64,000 bases of DNA from DATKHR01 sp036557365. GTDB lineage: Bacteria; Acidobacteriota; Vicinamibacteria; Vicinamibacterales; CAVVIG01. Numbering within the stretch: the first letter of the stretch is position 1; each line of letters starts with the position of its first letter. The stretch spans positions 248,001-312,000 of the forward strand of contig DATBHR010000077.1 in the NCBI GenBank assembly GCA_036557365.1, written 5' to 3'. Shown here one piece after another: positions 16,952-25,416 of this stretch. The position numbers and the translations under genes were made by a program. The notes beneath the pieces were generated by a model. It searched no databases, was not told the DNA's origin, and was given only the letters and a program-made list of their open reading frames with translations.

Positions 16952-17695
16952 ATGCATCCCGAAGACGCCGTCCTGAACGATTTCGTCGACGAGACGCTCG
17001 GCGCGTCCGAGCGTCAGGACGTCGCGCGTCACCTCGAGACGTGTGCGGCGTGCCGGCAGATGGTCGACGACCTGTCGGAAATCCGACGGGTCGCCAGCTC
17101 GCTCGACGAGCGTCAGCCGCCGGCGCGCGCCTGGTCACGGATCGAGCGGGCGATCGAACTCGACCAGCAGGCAGGCGTCACCGCGGCGGTGCCGACGACC
17201 ACATCGTCTGCGGCGCGCCGCTGGGGATGGCTCGCCGCAGCCGCGGTGCTCGCGCTCGCGACGCTCGTCGGCATCCGGTACGGCGTCAACGGTCTTCGAA
17301 CGCCGGCCGCGCCGGCCAACGCGTCGCAGTCAGCGGCCGCGGGCGAGATTTCGGCGCAGGACGTCGAAGCGGAGCTTCGCGCCGCCGAGTCGCACTACGA
17401 CAAGGCCATCAAGGGACTGGAACAGATTGCGAATTCCGAGCGCGGGTCGCTGGATCCCGCGACGGCGGCGACGCTCCAGAAGAACCTCGCCGTCATCGAT
17501 CAGGCGATCAGCGAGAGCCGTGCGGCCGTCCGTGAGCAGCCGACGAGCGAGCCGGCTGCACAGAGCCTGATGGAGAACTTCAAAACCAAGCTCGCGCTGC
17601 TGCAGGACACGGTGGCGCTCATCAACGAAATGCGCAAAGGCAACGAGGCCGGAACGGCACGCGTCGTTTCGGGTCTCAAGCAAAAAGGCGACTGA
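16952..17695 (+). CDS. zinc-finger anti-sigma factor with one membrane helix
   Basis: 247 residues from ATG 16952; an in-frame GTG at 16943 overlaps the sigma stop as GTGA and is an equally good start. The ZAS motif is HLETCAACRQMV (H-x3-C-x2-C), near residue 30. A single membrane segment follows (WGWLAAAAVLALATLVGIRYGV, about residue 95). The periplasmic part is Ala/Glu-rich and helical, with no known sensor domain. It is expected to hold the upstream sigma factor inactive at the inner membrane. Confidence 0.88.
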   Translation: MHPEDAVLNDFVDETLGASERQDVARHLETCAACRQMVDDLSEIRRVASSLDERQPPARAWSRIERAIELDQQAGVTAAVPTTTSSAARRWGWLAAAAVLALATLVGIRYGVNGLRTPAAPANASQSAAAGEISAQDVEAELRAAESHYDKAIKGLEQIANSERGSLDPATAATLQKNLAVIDQAISESRAAVREQPTSEPAAQSLMENFKTKLALLQDTVALINEMRKGNEAGTARVVSGLKQKGD

Positions 17696-17696
17696 C

Positions 17697-18746
17697 ATGC
17701 GAGCGAGATCCCTGGTTTTCACGATAATGATGGCCGCGGCGCTGCCGGCGGCCGCGCAGACGCCCGACGCAATGCGGGAGACGCTGCGGACCGTGGTGCG
17801 GACGGCGCTTGCCGACGGATCGGCTCAACGCGTCGAGCGGGTCCGCGCGTATCAGGGACGCAACAACGGTCCCGAGCAGAGCGAGCGCTTCTCGCGCAAG
17901 GTCCGGCTGGCACGCGACGGCCGCGTCACCGTGTCCAACATCTCAGGCGACATCATCGTCACGACCGGATCGGGCGACGAGGTCGCGATCGACGCGGTCA
18001 AGCGGGCACGCGGCGATGCCGGACAGCTGGCCAGCGTGCAGATTGACGTTCAGGAGCGCGGCGGCAGCGTCTTCGTGCAGACCAATCACCGCGGCGGGAA
18101 CGACCACGTGTCCGTCGACTACACGATTACCGTCCCGGCGGCGGCGGCGCTCGACGTGCACTCCGTGTCCGGCAACGTAAAGGTGACGGGCGCGCGCGGC
18201 TCGGTGCGGGTCGAGTCAGTGAGCGGCAACGTCGCCGCGAACGATACGCCGAAGCTCGAGACCGCGAAGAGCGTATCGGGCGATGTCTCGGTGAGCGGCG
18301 TGTCGACCGACGGCGACCTGTCGGCGAACAGCGTCAGCGGAGGCGTGACCGCGAAGTCGATCAAAGTGCGGACGCTCGAGCTGAGCTCGGTCAGCGGCGA
18401 TCTGCGCGCCACCGACGTCTCGTGCGAACGACTGACCGCGAAGTCCGTCAGCGGCGAGGTCGAATACGGAGGCACGATTGCACGCGGCGGAACATACGAC
18501 ATCAATGCGCACTCCGGCGACGTCCGGCTGACTCTGGCCGACCCGCCAGGCTTCGTGCTGAACGCGAGCAGCTTCAGCGGAACGATCCGGTCCGACCTGC
18601 CGCTCACGGTGGGCGGCGACGCCAGCACAGCCGCAAACCGCGGCAGGAATCGGGGCACGCATTCGATGCGCGCGACGTTCGGCGACGGCAGTGCAACGCT
18701 GACGATTCGGACGTTTTCGGGCGATATCGTGATCTCCAAACGCTGA
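17697..18746 (+). CDS. secreted DUF4097-type beta-repeat protein
   Basis: 349 residues with a signal peptide ending ALPAAAQ. From residue about 75 on there are at least nine copies of the motif (S/N)(V/I)SG(D/N/G/E)(V/I/L), spaced 18-22 residues apart, as expected for a parallel beta-helix of the DUF4097 adhesin-like family. It starts 1 base after the anti-sigma stop, so it is part of the sigma operon and may be its envelope target or modulator (inference). Confidence 0.85.
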   Translation: MRARSLVFTIMMAAALPAAAQTPDAMRETLRTVVRTALADGSAQRVERVRAYQGRNNGPEQSERFSRKVRLARDGRVTVSNISGDIIVTTGSGDEVAIDAVKRARGDAGQLASVQIDVQERGGSVFVQTNHRGGNDHVSVDYTITVPAAAALDVHSVSGNVKVTGARGSVRVESVSGNVAANDTPKLETAKSVSGDVSVSGVSTDGDLSANSVSGGVTAKSIKVRTLELSSVSGDLRATDVSCERLTAKSVSGEVEYGGTIARGGTYDINAHSGDVRLTLADPPGFVLNASSFSGTIRSDLPLTVGGDASTAANRGRNRGTHSMRATFGDGSATLTIRTFSGDIVISKR

Positions 18747-18775
18747 GGTTGGTCGGCGTCCGCTCCTGAACTCTG

Positions 18776-18781
18776 TATAAT
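18776..18781 (+). promoter_or_regulatory. -10 box TATAAT ahead of the small secreted protein
   Basis: A perfect TATAAT 41 bases upstream of the ATG at 18822. TTGGTC upstream is a weak -35 at a long spacing of about 21 bases. This suggests that the following gene has its own promoter in addition to readthrough from the sigma operon. Confidence 0.5.
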
Positions 18782-18821
18782 CGAAGGAAGGAGCTCGACC
18801 GTCTCGAGCCTGGAGGCAAGC

Positions 18822-19247
18822 ATGAAGCGATTGGTTCTCGTTGGAGCCCTAGTCGGCGCGTTCGCCGCTACCAGCATTCACGCCCAAGGCACGATGTCGG
18901 GAACGACGGCGCTCGGCACCGTAAACCTGGCGAAGAAGGTGATGGCCGATGGCAAGCCGCTCGCGGCGGGCACATACCAGGTCCGGCTCACGACCGATGC
19001 GCCGAAGCCGGGCGCGGGCCAGACTCCCGACTCCGAAAAGTACGTGGAGTTCGTGAAGGGCGGAAAGGTGATGGGACGCGAGGTCGCAACCATCGTGTCG
19101 GCGGACGAAATCGGCAAGATCGCCAAGGGCAAGAAGCCCGCGCGCGGTGGATCGTCGGTGGAGCTGCTGAAGGGTGGCGACTACTACCGCGTCTGGATCA
19201 ACAAGGGCGGCACGAACTACATCATCAACATGCCCCCGGCGGCGTAG
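18822..19247 (+). CDS. small secreted protein of unknown function
   Basis: 141 residues from ATG 18822, with GGAGG 6 bases upstream. A signal peptide (LVLVGALVGAFAATSIHAQ) is followed by a beta-rich basic domain: GKPLAAGTYQVRLTT, YVEFVKGGKVMGREVATIV and GGDYYRVWINKGGTNYIINMPP. The layout (lowering or raising a tabulated property, then GTYQV) is common in acidobacterial exported proteins without assigned function. I do not recognise a named family. Confidence 0.8.
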   Translation: MKRLVLVGALVGAFAATSIHAQGTMSGTTALGTVNLAKKVMADGKPLAAGTYQVRLTTDAPKPGAGQTPDSEKYVEFVKGGKVMGREVATIVSADEIGKIAKGKKPARGGSSVELLKGGDYYRVWINKGGTNYIINMPPAA

Positions 19248-19261
19248 GTAACGGTAAAGAG

Positions 19262-19289
19262 AAAAGTTAGAAGGTAAAAGTTAGAAGGT
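19262..19289. repeat. 14-base direct repeat, two perfect copies
   Basis: AAAAGTTAGAAGGT occurs twice back to back (19262-19275 and 19276-19289) in the spacer between two convergent genes, just before a GC-rich hairpin. The A-rich composition contrasts with the surrounding genes. Confidence 0.8.
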
Positions 19290-19302
19290 AAAGGACTACG
19301 CA

Positions 19303-19334
19303 GCGGGCGCTTTCGGACATCCGGAAGCGCCCGC
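19303..19334. terminator. GC-rich hairpin between convergent genes
   Basis: GCGGGCGCTTTCGG and CCGGAAGCGCCCGC form a 14-base stem with one G-U pair and a 4-base loop (ACAT). It sits between the plus-strand secreted protein and the minus-strand RNase G gene and could terminate both. No U-tract follows on either strand. Confidence 0.6.
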
Positions 19335-19346
19335 TTCGCATGTACG

Positions 19347-20888
19347 CTACACCGCCATCACGTCGAACTGCTCGTGATGCAGCTGGATGTCGCTCCGGAC
19401 CGTCACGTCCTTGCCGATTGAATTGCGCAGGTCCTTCAGCACGGCGCTCTCCTCTTCTTTGAGGGCGCGGGCGATGTCGGGATTGACGCGCAGCAGTAGA
19501 CGGTGGCCGTTCAGGTCGGGCGAAACCTTCTTCACCTCGGACAGGATCTCGTAGCAGATCGTCGAACTGGACTTGATCACGCCGGTCCCCGAACAGTACG
19601 GGCACGGTTCGGTCAGCACGCGTTCGAGGCTCTGCTTGACGCGCTTCCGCGTGATGATGATCAGGCCGAAGTCCGACACCTGGAGCGCCTTCGACGGCGA
19701 GCGGTCCTTTTTCAGCTCCTGCTCGATCGCCTGGAAGACCTTCTGGCGGTTCTTCTTCTCCTCCATGTCGATGAAGTCCAGCACGATGATGCCGCCGAGG
19801 TCGCGCAGGCGGATCTGGCGGACGATCTCCTTCACCGCTTCGAGGTTCGTCTTGACGATCGTGTCTTCGAGCCGGCCTGAGGATTTCTTCCCGACGTAGC
19901 GGCCGGTGTTGACGTCGATCGCCACCAGCGCTTCCGTCTGGTTGATGACGATCGACCCGCCCGACTTGAGCCACACCTTGCTCTTGAGGGCCTTGTCGAT
20001 CTCGGCCTGGACGCCGTACTCGTCGAAGATCGGGAACGGCTTGGTGTAGAGCTTCACCTTCGGCGCGAGGCTCGGCATGATCCGCTCGACGAGCTCGATG
20101 ACGCGCCGGTGTTCCTGCTCGTTGTCGATGCGGATCGACTGATATTCCTCGGTCAGCAGATCGCGCAGGAGCTTCGAGACGAGGCTCGCCTCGCGGTACA
20201 CGACCGCCGGCGCCCGCTGCGACTCGGTCTTCTGCCGGATCTCCGTCCAGATCTTGTGGAAGGCTTCGAGGTCCGCGACGATGTCTTCTTTCGGACGGCC
20301 GGCGGCGGCCGTGCGGATGATCACGCCGCCCGTGAAGCCGTGCGCTTCGCGGAATTCGCGGACGATGCCGCGCAGGCGGCTCCGCTCCTCGCGCGACTCG
20401 ATCTTCCTCGACACGCCGACGTGGTCCACCGTCGGCATGAACACCAGGAACCGTCCGGCCATCGTCACATGCGACGTCAGGCGCGCGCCCTTCGTGCCGA
20501 GCGGCTCCTTGACGACCTGGACGAGAATCTCCTTGCCTTCCTTGAGAAGGTCCTCGATTTTCTGCTGCGTCCGCTCCCGCGCAGTCTTCCTCGCGTCCTC
20601 GCGCGAGCGTCCGCCGCTGCCGGCGTCCTCGTCGGACTCGAGCTTCTCGAATTCCTGCAGTGTGTCGATGACTTCGGCGACGTAGAGAAAGCCGTCGCGC
20701 TCGAGGCCGATGTCGATGAAGGAGGACTGCATGCCGGGCAGCACCTTCGACACGCGTCCCTTGTAGACGTTGCCGACGACGCCACGCTGCCGCTCCCGTT
20801 CGACGAAGATCTCGGCGACGAGATCTTCTTCGAGAATCGCCACCATGGTCTCGTGACCGTTGGTGGAGACGATCATCTCTTTGTTCAT
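19347..20888 (-). CDS. rng: ribonuclease E/G family protein, RNase G type
   Basis: 513 residues from ATG 20888, with AAGGGG 6 bases upstream. The S1 domain is at about residues 35-120 (GNVYKGRVSKVLPGMQSSFIDIG), interrupted by an acidic/Ser insertion (ESDEDAGSGGRS). The catalytic core contains IDVNTGRYVG and IIVLDFIDM, which carry the magnesium-binding Asp residues, and the zinc-link CPYC near 405. No long C-terminal scaffold is present, so it is RNase G-like. It processes 16S rRNA and turns over mRNA. It ends the mre-rodA cluster, as in many bacteria. Confidence 0.95.
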   Translation of the reverse strand: MNKEMIVSTNGHETMVAILEEDLVAEIFVERERQRGVVGNVYKGRVSKVLPGMQSSFIDIGLERDGFLYVAEVIDTLQEFEKLESDEDAGSGGRSREDARKTARERTQQKIEDLLKEGKEILVQVVKEPLGTKGARLTSHVTMAGRFLVFMPTVDHVGVSRKIESREERSRLRGIVREFREAHGFTGGVIIRTAAAGRPKEDIVADLEAFHKIWTEIRQKTESQRAPAVVYREASLVSKLLRDLLTEEYQSIRIDNEQEHRRVIELVERIMPSLAPKVKLYTKPFPIFDEYGVQAEIDKALKSKVWLKSGGSIVINQTEALVAIDVNTGRYVGKKSSGRLEDTIVKTNLEAVKEIVRQIRLRDLGGIIVLDFIDMEEKKNRQKVFQAIEQELKKDRSPSKALQVSDFGLIIITRKRVKQSLERVLTEPCPYCSGTGVIKSSSTICYEILSEVKKVSPDLNGHRLLLRVNPDIARALKEEESAVLKDLRNSIGKDVTVRSDIQLHHEQFDVMAV

Positions 20889-20898
20889 CACGAACCCC

Positions 20899-20934
20899 TT
20901 GGAGAGTTGGGGAGTTGGGGAGCCAACTCTCCAA
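20899..20934 (-). promoter_or_regulatory. 12-bp perfect hairpin abutting the rng ribosome binding site
   Basis: TTGGAGAGTTGG and CCAACTCTCCAA pair perfectly around a 12-base loop that repeats GGAGTTGGGG. In the minus-strand transcript the 3' arm ends directly at the AAGGGG Shine-Dalgarno sequence of rng. It could modulate translation or be a processing site between rodA and rng. Confidence 0.5.
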
Positions 20935-20942
20935 TTTCGCAA

Positions 20943-22037
20943 TCAGTTCGTGAATCTGCGCATGCGGACGTTGAGCACGAGCCCGAACGCTGCGAGGGTC
21001 GCGATCATCGACGACCCTCCGTAGCTCATGAACGGGAGCGTGATGCCCTTCACCGGCGCCAGTCCTGCCGACATGGTGATGTTGTAGATCACCTGGAAGG
21101 TGAAGCTGGCGAGCACGCCGAGCACGAGATACGCGCCGATGCGGTCCTTCGCTAATCGCGCGGCTTCGAGCGTGCGCAGAATCACGAACAAATACAACCC
21201 GAGCGCCACGAGGACGCCCGCGAACCCCTGCTCCTCGGCCAGCACCGAGAAGATGAAATCGTTGTGTGCGACGGGGAGGAACCGCAGCTGACCCTGCGTC
21301 CCCTGCCGAAAACCCTTGCCCGACAAACCGCCCGATCCGACAGTCACCTTCGCCTGGATTTGCTGGTATCCGGCGCCCTTGGCGTCCTGTGACGGATCGA
21401 TGAACGTCGAAATGCGTGTCTTCTGATAATCCTTGAGCGCGAACTTCCAGACGACCGGCGCCGCGAGTAGCCCGCAGAGCGCCAGCACGCCGAGAATCCG
21501 CATCTCCATCCCGGCGAGATAGGCGATGCCCAGGAACACCGGCAGCAGCGTGACGGCGGTGCCGAGGTCCGGTTCCTTCACGATCAGCAGGAACGGAATC
21601 GCCATGAGCAGGCCGCCGATGGCGAGATCGGGCCAGCCGGGCGCGCCGCGATTTTCGCCGAAGAACTTCGCGAGCACCAGCGCCACGGCGACTTTCGCGA
21701 ATTCCGACGGCTGGAGGTTCACGACGCGCAGCGGGATCCACCGGCGCGCGCCCATTTGGACGGTGCCGAAGAACATCACGTAAATGAGAAGCGCAAGCAG
21801 GCCGATGTAGATGAGATGCGACTTGTCCGCGTACGTGCGGTAGTCGAGCCCGAGCGTGACGAGCATCGCGCACAGCCCGATCATGATCGCGTAAATCTGC
21901 GTCATGAACAGCTTCGACGTCCCGCGCGTCGGATCGAACGTCGTGCTGTAGATCATCACGACGCCGATCGTGCACAGCACGAGGATCGCGGCGAGCAGCG
22001 CCCAGTCGATGTGATAGTAAAGGCGGCGTTCGAACAT
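20943..22037 (-). CDS. rodA: peptidoglycan glycosyltransferase RodA
   Basis: 364 residues with about 10 membrane segments typical of SEDS proteins. Signatures are RRWIPLRVVNLQPSEFAKVAVAL around residue 110, KEPDLGTA near 160, the extracytoplasmic loop with GLSGKGFRQGTQGQL, and the C-terminal FMSYGGSSMIATLAAFGLVLNV. It polymerises lipid II glycan strands in the elongasome with PBP2. It starts 4 bases after the mrdA stop. Confidence 0.96.
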   Translation of the reverse strand: MFERRLYYHIDWALLAAILVLCTIGVVMIYSTTFDPTRGTSKLFMTQIYAIMIGLCAMLVTLGLDYRTYADKSHLIYIGLLALLIYVMFFGTVQMGARRWIPLRVVNLQPSEFAKVAVALVLAKFFGENRGAPGWPDLAIGGLLMAIPFLLIVKEPDLGTAVTLLPVFLGIAYLAGMEMRILGVLALCGLLAAPVVWKFALKDYQKTRISTFIDPSQDAKGAGYQQIQAKVTVGSGGLSGKGFRQGTQGQLRFLPVAHNDFIFSVLAEEQGFAGVLVALGLYLFVILRTLEAARLAKDRIGAYLVLGVLASFTFQVIYNITMSAGLAPVKGITLPFMSYGGSSMIATLAAFGLVLNVRMRRFTN

Positions 22038-22041
22038 CGGC

Positions 22042-23928
22042 CTATCGTTCCACCGCCTCAGACCCCTGGCGGCGCGCCATCGGGTCCGACATATCCAGTT
22101 TTAGATCGGCCGGTGGCGGCGGCAGCGGCAGGCCATCCTGCTTGGCGAAAAAGGTATCGAGCACGTGGTGGGCAATGCGCGCGGCGTTGCCGCCGTGGAT
22201 GCCGTGCTCCGCGAAGATGACGCCGGCAATTTTCGGGTTGTCGCGCGGTGCAAAGAACACGAACCAGCCGTGATCGCGCAGGTTCTTCGTCGTCCGTGCA
22301 GCGGCGCGACCGGTATTGGAAATGACCTGCGCGCTGCCCGTTTTTCCCGAAACGTCATGGCCGAGAATGCGCGCTGTGCCACCCGTGCCCGCGCCGTTGA
22401 CGACCATCCAGAGTCCGTCTCGGATCGCCTGCAGCTTTTCAGCTCCCATGTCGACCGTCGACTGCGGCGCCGGCGCCGGCACCGGCTTCCATCCGCTTCC
22501 ATCGTCGACCGCTTTGAGCAGGTGCGGGGTGACGCGCGTACCGCCGTTCGCGAGCGTCGCCATGTAGACGGCGAGCGAGACCGGCGTCACCGAGACCTGG
22601 CCCTGACCGATCGCGACTGAGATGGTTTCGCCCGCGTACCACTTCTCGTGCATCTTGTCGCGCTTCCACTCGGTCGAGGGCACGAGTCCCTGGACTTCGT
22701 TCGGCAGGTCGATGCCGCTCTTCACGCCGAGACCAAGAAGGGTCGCCCACTTGTTGATCTTGTCGACGCCGAGCATGTTGCCGACCGTGTAGAAGTAAAC
22801 GTCACAGGACTGCTCGATCGCGTGACGCAGATCGATTGATCCGTGGCCGCCTTTCTTCCAGCACTTGAAGTCGCGGCCGTAGAAATTGGCATGGCCCGCA
22901 CAGGAGACGCGGAATTCCGGCGTGATGATCCCCTCTTCGAGACCCGCCAGCGCGACGGCCATCTTGAACGTCGATCCCGGCGAGTAGCGCCCCTGAATCG
23001 CGCGATCGTTCAGCGGCCGCAGTTCGTCGGTGTTGAGCGACGCCCACGTGGCGCGGTCGATGCCGGCCGCGAACGCGTTGGGATCGTATGCCGGCAGGCT
23101 CGCGAACGCGAGCACCGCGCCGTCCTTGGGATCGAGCACGACGGCCGCGCCGTTGAACGGCGTCGCCTTGAACGCGTCCTCGACGGACTTCTGGATGTCC
23201 AAGTCGAGCGTCAGCTGGAGGCGCTTGCCTTCGGTCGGCTCGTCTTCCTCGAGCGTCCGAATCTCACGACCGGTGCTGTTGACGACGACGCGCTTCGCGC
23301 CGTCCTCACCCATCAGCAGCGCGTTGTAAATCTTTTCGATGCCCGCCTGACCGACGATGTCGCCGCTCTTCAGGCTGTCGGTTTCCGAAACTTCCTTGTC
23401 GCTGGCTTCGCCGACGTACCCGAACAGGTGCGCCGCGAGCGTCTCCGGGTACCGACGCGTCGGCACCTGCTCCACGACGACGTCGGGCAGTTCGAAGTCG
23501 AGGCGCCGCGCGGTGACGGCAGCGACCTGCGCGAGCGAGGCATCCTGGACGACGGTGATCGGCCGGTAACTGGGTTCGCGCCGGTGACGCTCGACGATGG
23601 CCCGCACACCCGACTCCTCGAGTCCGAGCACGGATGACAGCACCTCGATGGTGCGGTTGAGATCCTTGGAATGCTCGCGAACGATCGAAATGCTGTACGA
23701 GTGGCGATTGACGACGAGCACGCGGCCATCGCGATCGAAGACGAGCCCGCGCGGCGCACGCAGCGACAGGGTCCGCTGATGGTTGTTCTCAGCGAGCTCC
23801 TCGTATTTCGCGTGCTCCACGACCTGGAGGACCCAGAAGCTGACGGCCAGGAGCGAGAACGCCCCGATGATCAGATACTGGAAAACGTCGAGTCGGACTC
23901 CGGCACGGCGTCGATCTTCTATCGCCAT
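22042..23928 (-). CDS. mrdA: penicillin-binding protein 2, transpeptidase MrdA
   Basis: 628 residues. One N-terminal membrane anchor (LDVFQYLIIGAFSLLAVSFWVL) precedes the pedestal domain and a transpeptidase domain with S319-T-F-K (SPGSTFK), EQSCD (SxN-type motif) and SGKTGSAQ near residue 528. It crosslinks peptidoglycan during cell elongation as RodA's partner in the periplasm. The C-terminal tail is Pro-rich and then acidic. Confidence 0.96.
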   Translation of the reverse strand: MAIEDRRRAGVRLDVFQYLIIGAFSLLAVSFWVLQVVEHAKYEELAENNHQRTLSLRAPRGLVFDRDGRVLVVNRHSYSISIVREHSKDLNRTIEVLSSVLGLEESGVRAIVERHRREPSYRPITVVQDASLAQVAAVTARRLDFELPDVVVEQVPTRRYPETLAAHLFGYVGEASDKEVSETDSLKSGDIVGQAGIEKIYNALLMGEDGAKRVVVNSTGREIRTLEEDEPTEGKRLQLTLDLDIQKSVEDAFKATPFNGAAVVLDPKDGAVLAFASLPAYDPNAFAAGIDRATWASLNTDELRPLNDRAIQGRYSPGSTFKMAVALAGLEEGIITPEFRVSCAGHANFYGRDFKCWKKGGHGSIDLRHAIEQSCDVYFYTVGNMLGVDKINKWATLLGLGVKSGIDLPNEVQGLVPSTEWKRDKMHEKWYAGETISVAIGQGQVSVTPVSLAVYMATLANGGTRVTPHLLKAVDDGSGWKPVPAPAPQSTVDMGAEKLQAIRDGLWMVVNGAGTGGTARILGHDVSGKTGSAQVISNTGRAAARTTKNLRDHGWFVFFAPRDNPKIAGVIFAEHGIHGGNAARIAHHVLDTFFAKQDGLPLPPPPADLKLDMSDPMARRQGSEAVER

Positions 23929-23989
23929 ACTTCCTCAGATTCTAGCGACGGTCCCCCGCTGCGGCCAGAGGCAAAACGGATGGCCCGCT

Positions 23990-24499
23990 CTACCGCCGCA
24001 GCCTGGTCCGCGTGGCCCGACGCCGCTCCACGGCGCCAGGCAGCAGCTCGACAATCTGAAACACCACGATGCCGACCACCGCGTTCCCCAGCGCCTGACC
24101 GGCGATGGCGGCGTACGGCGCCTCGAAGTGCCTCAGATCGAGGAGCGTATACAACCCCATGAACACCGCCGCATGCACGAACGTCGACGCGAAGAACACG
24201 ACGAATCGCGGCAGCGAGTTCGCGACGATGAACTGTGTGCCGATCACGCCGGCGAGAAATCCCACGACGGTGTCGGCCAGGCCGCCGATCCCGATGACGC
24301 CGCTCGCGAGCGCGTCCTGCACCAGCCCTGCGAACGTGCCGGCGAGCAGCCCCGTCACCGGACCGCTGGTCAGCGCGACGTACACGACGGCCACGAGCAC
24401 CAGATCGACCGCGACGGTCCCTCTCACGAGGAACCGCGACATCGTGGTCTGGAGCGCAAGTGCCAGCGTGAGCGCCAGCACGGTTCCGAGAGCCTTCAC
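23990..24499 (-). CDS. mreD: rod shape-determining protein MreD
   Basis: 169 residues from GTG 24499, which overlaps the mreC stop as GTGA. It has five or six membrane helices with the MreD-like stretch GLLAGTFAGLVQDALASGVIGIGGLADTVVGF. A short Arg-rich tail ends the protein. MreD bridges MreC and the RodA/PBP2 pair in the inner membrane. The family is poorly conserved; gene order supports the call. Confidence 0.88.
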   Translation of the reverse strand: MKALGTVLALTLALALQTTMSRFLVRGTVAVDLVLVAVVYVALTSGPVTGLLAGTFAGLVQDALASGVIGIGGLADTVVGFLAGVIGTQFIVANSLPRFVVFFASTFVHAAVFMGLYTLLDLRHFEAPYAAIAGQALGNAVVGIVVFQIVELLPGAVERRRATRTRLRR

Positions 24500-25350
24500 T
24501 CATTGCTCCCGGTCCCAGCGCCAGCTTCACGCGCCGCCGACGGCGTGCGGACCACGAGCACTTCCTCGAGCGCGGCGAAGTTCACGGCAGGCTTGACGCT
24601 GATGCGCCTGTACGCGTTGCCGCTCTTCTCGACGGCGTCCACCTTGCCGATCGCAAAACCCTTCGGATAGATCCCTTCGATGCCCGACGTCACCACATCG
24701 TCGCCGACGACGACGTCGAAGGCCTCGGACATGTATTCGAGCAGCAGCTTGCCGTCGCCGGAGCCGACGACGACGCCCTGCGCGCGCGATCGCTCGATGA
24801 GCGCGGCCGCGGCCGCGTTGCGATCGATGAGCAGCTGGACTTTCGACGCACGCGGACTCGTCACGACGACGCGCCCGACGACGCCGGCAGGCGCGATGAC
24901 GGCCATGTCGGTCCGCAGGCCCGACGAACTGCCCTGATCGATCGTCACCGTCCGGAAGTCAGGCTCGGCGGCCGCGCCGATGATCTCCGCCGCGAGTGTC
25001 TGGACGTTGGATCGATCGCGCAGCTCGAGGAGCTGCTCGAGCCCGCGCGCGCGATCGGCGAGCGCCCGCTGCTGCTGCAGCGCGATCTGCGCATCCGACA
25101 ATTGCTGTTTGAGGCTGTCGTTTTCGAGCTTCACGCGGCGGAGGCCGACGTAGTTGTCCCAGACGTGACGGACGCCGCCGGTGCCGTTCGAAATGAGCCG
25201 CTGGATCTCGGAGAACACGCCGAAGGTGACCGATTCGAGCACCGGAACGCCGCTGCGCGAGCTCACCTGCGCAGAGATCAACAGCACGTGTCCCAGGACG
25301 ACACCGAGGAAGAGATAACCGGTCCGTGTGCGTATGTCGACGAGAGCCAT
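24496..25350 (-). CDS. mreC: rod shape-determining protein MreC
   Basis: 284 residues. One membrane helix (YLFLGVVLGHVLLISAQV), a coiled coil at about residues 70-110 (RRVKLENDSLKQQLSDAQIALQQQRAL), and the beta-rich MreC core with GVVGRVVVTSPRASKVQLLID and VVVGDDVVTSGIEGIYPKGFAIGKV. MreC is the periplasmic organiser that activates PBP2/RodA. It starts 66 bases after mreB. Confidence 0.95.
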   Translation of the reverse strand: MALVDIRTRTGYLFLGVVLGHVLLISAQVSSRSGVPVLESVTFGVFSEIQRLISNGTGGVRHVWDNYVGLRRVKLENDSLKQQLSDAQIALQQQRALADRARGLEQLLELRDRSNVQTLAAEIIGAAAEPDFRTVTIDQGSSSGLRTDMAVIAPAGVVGRVVVTSPRASKVQLLIDRNAAAAALIERSRAQGVVVGSGDGKLLLEYMSEAFDVVVGDDVVTSGIEGIYPKGFAIGKVDAVEKSGNAYRRISVKPAVNFAALEEVLVVRTPSAAREAGAGTGSNE

Positions 25351-25416
25351 ACCGATCAGCGCAAGGTGCGTCGGCCCGGTGACGCGATGCGCGCACCGTT
25401 GGCGGCCGCGTCCTGG

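Noticed and set aside
19267..21975. Open frame of about 900 codons on the minus strand spanning rng and rodA in another frame
   Set aside because: RNase G and RodA are unmistakable in their own frames; this frame is low-complexity and Arg-rich.
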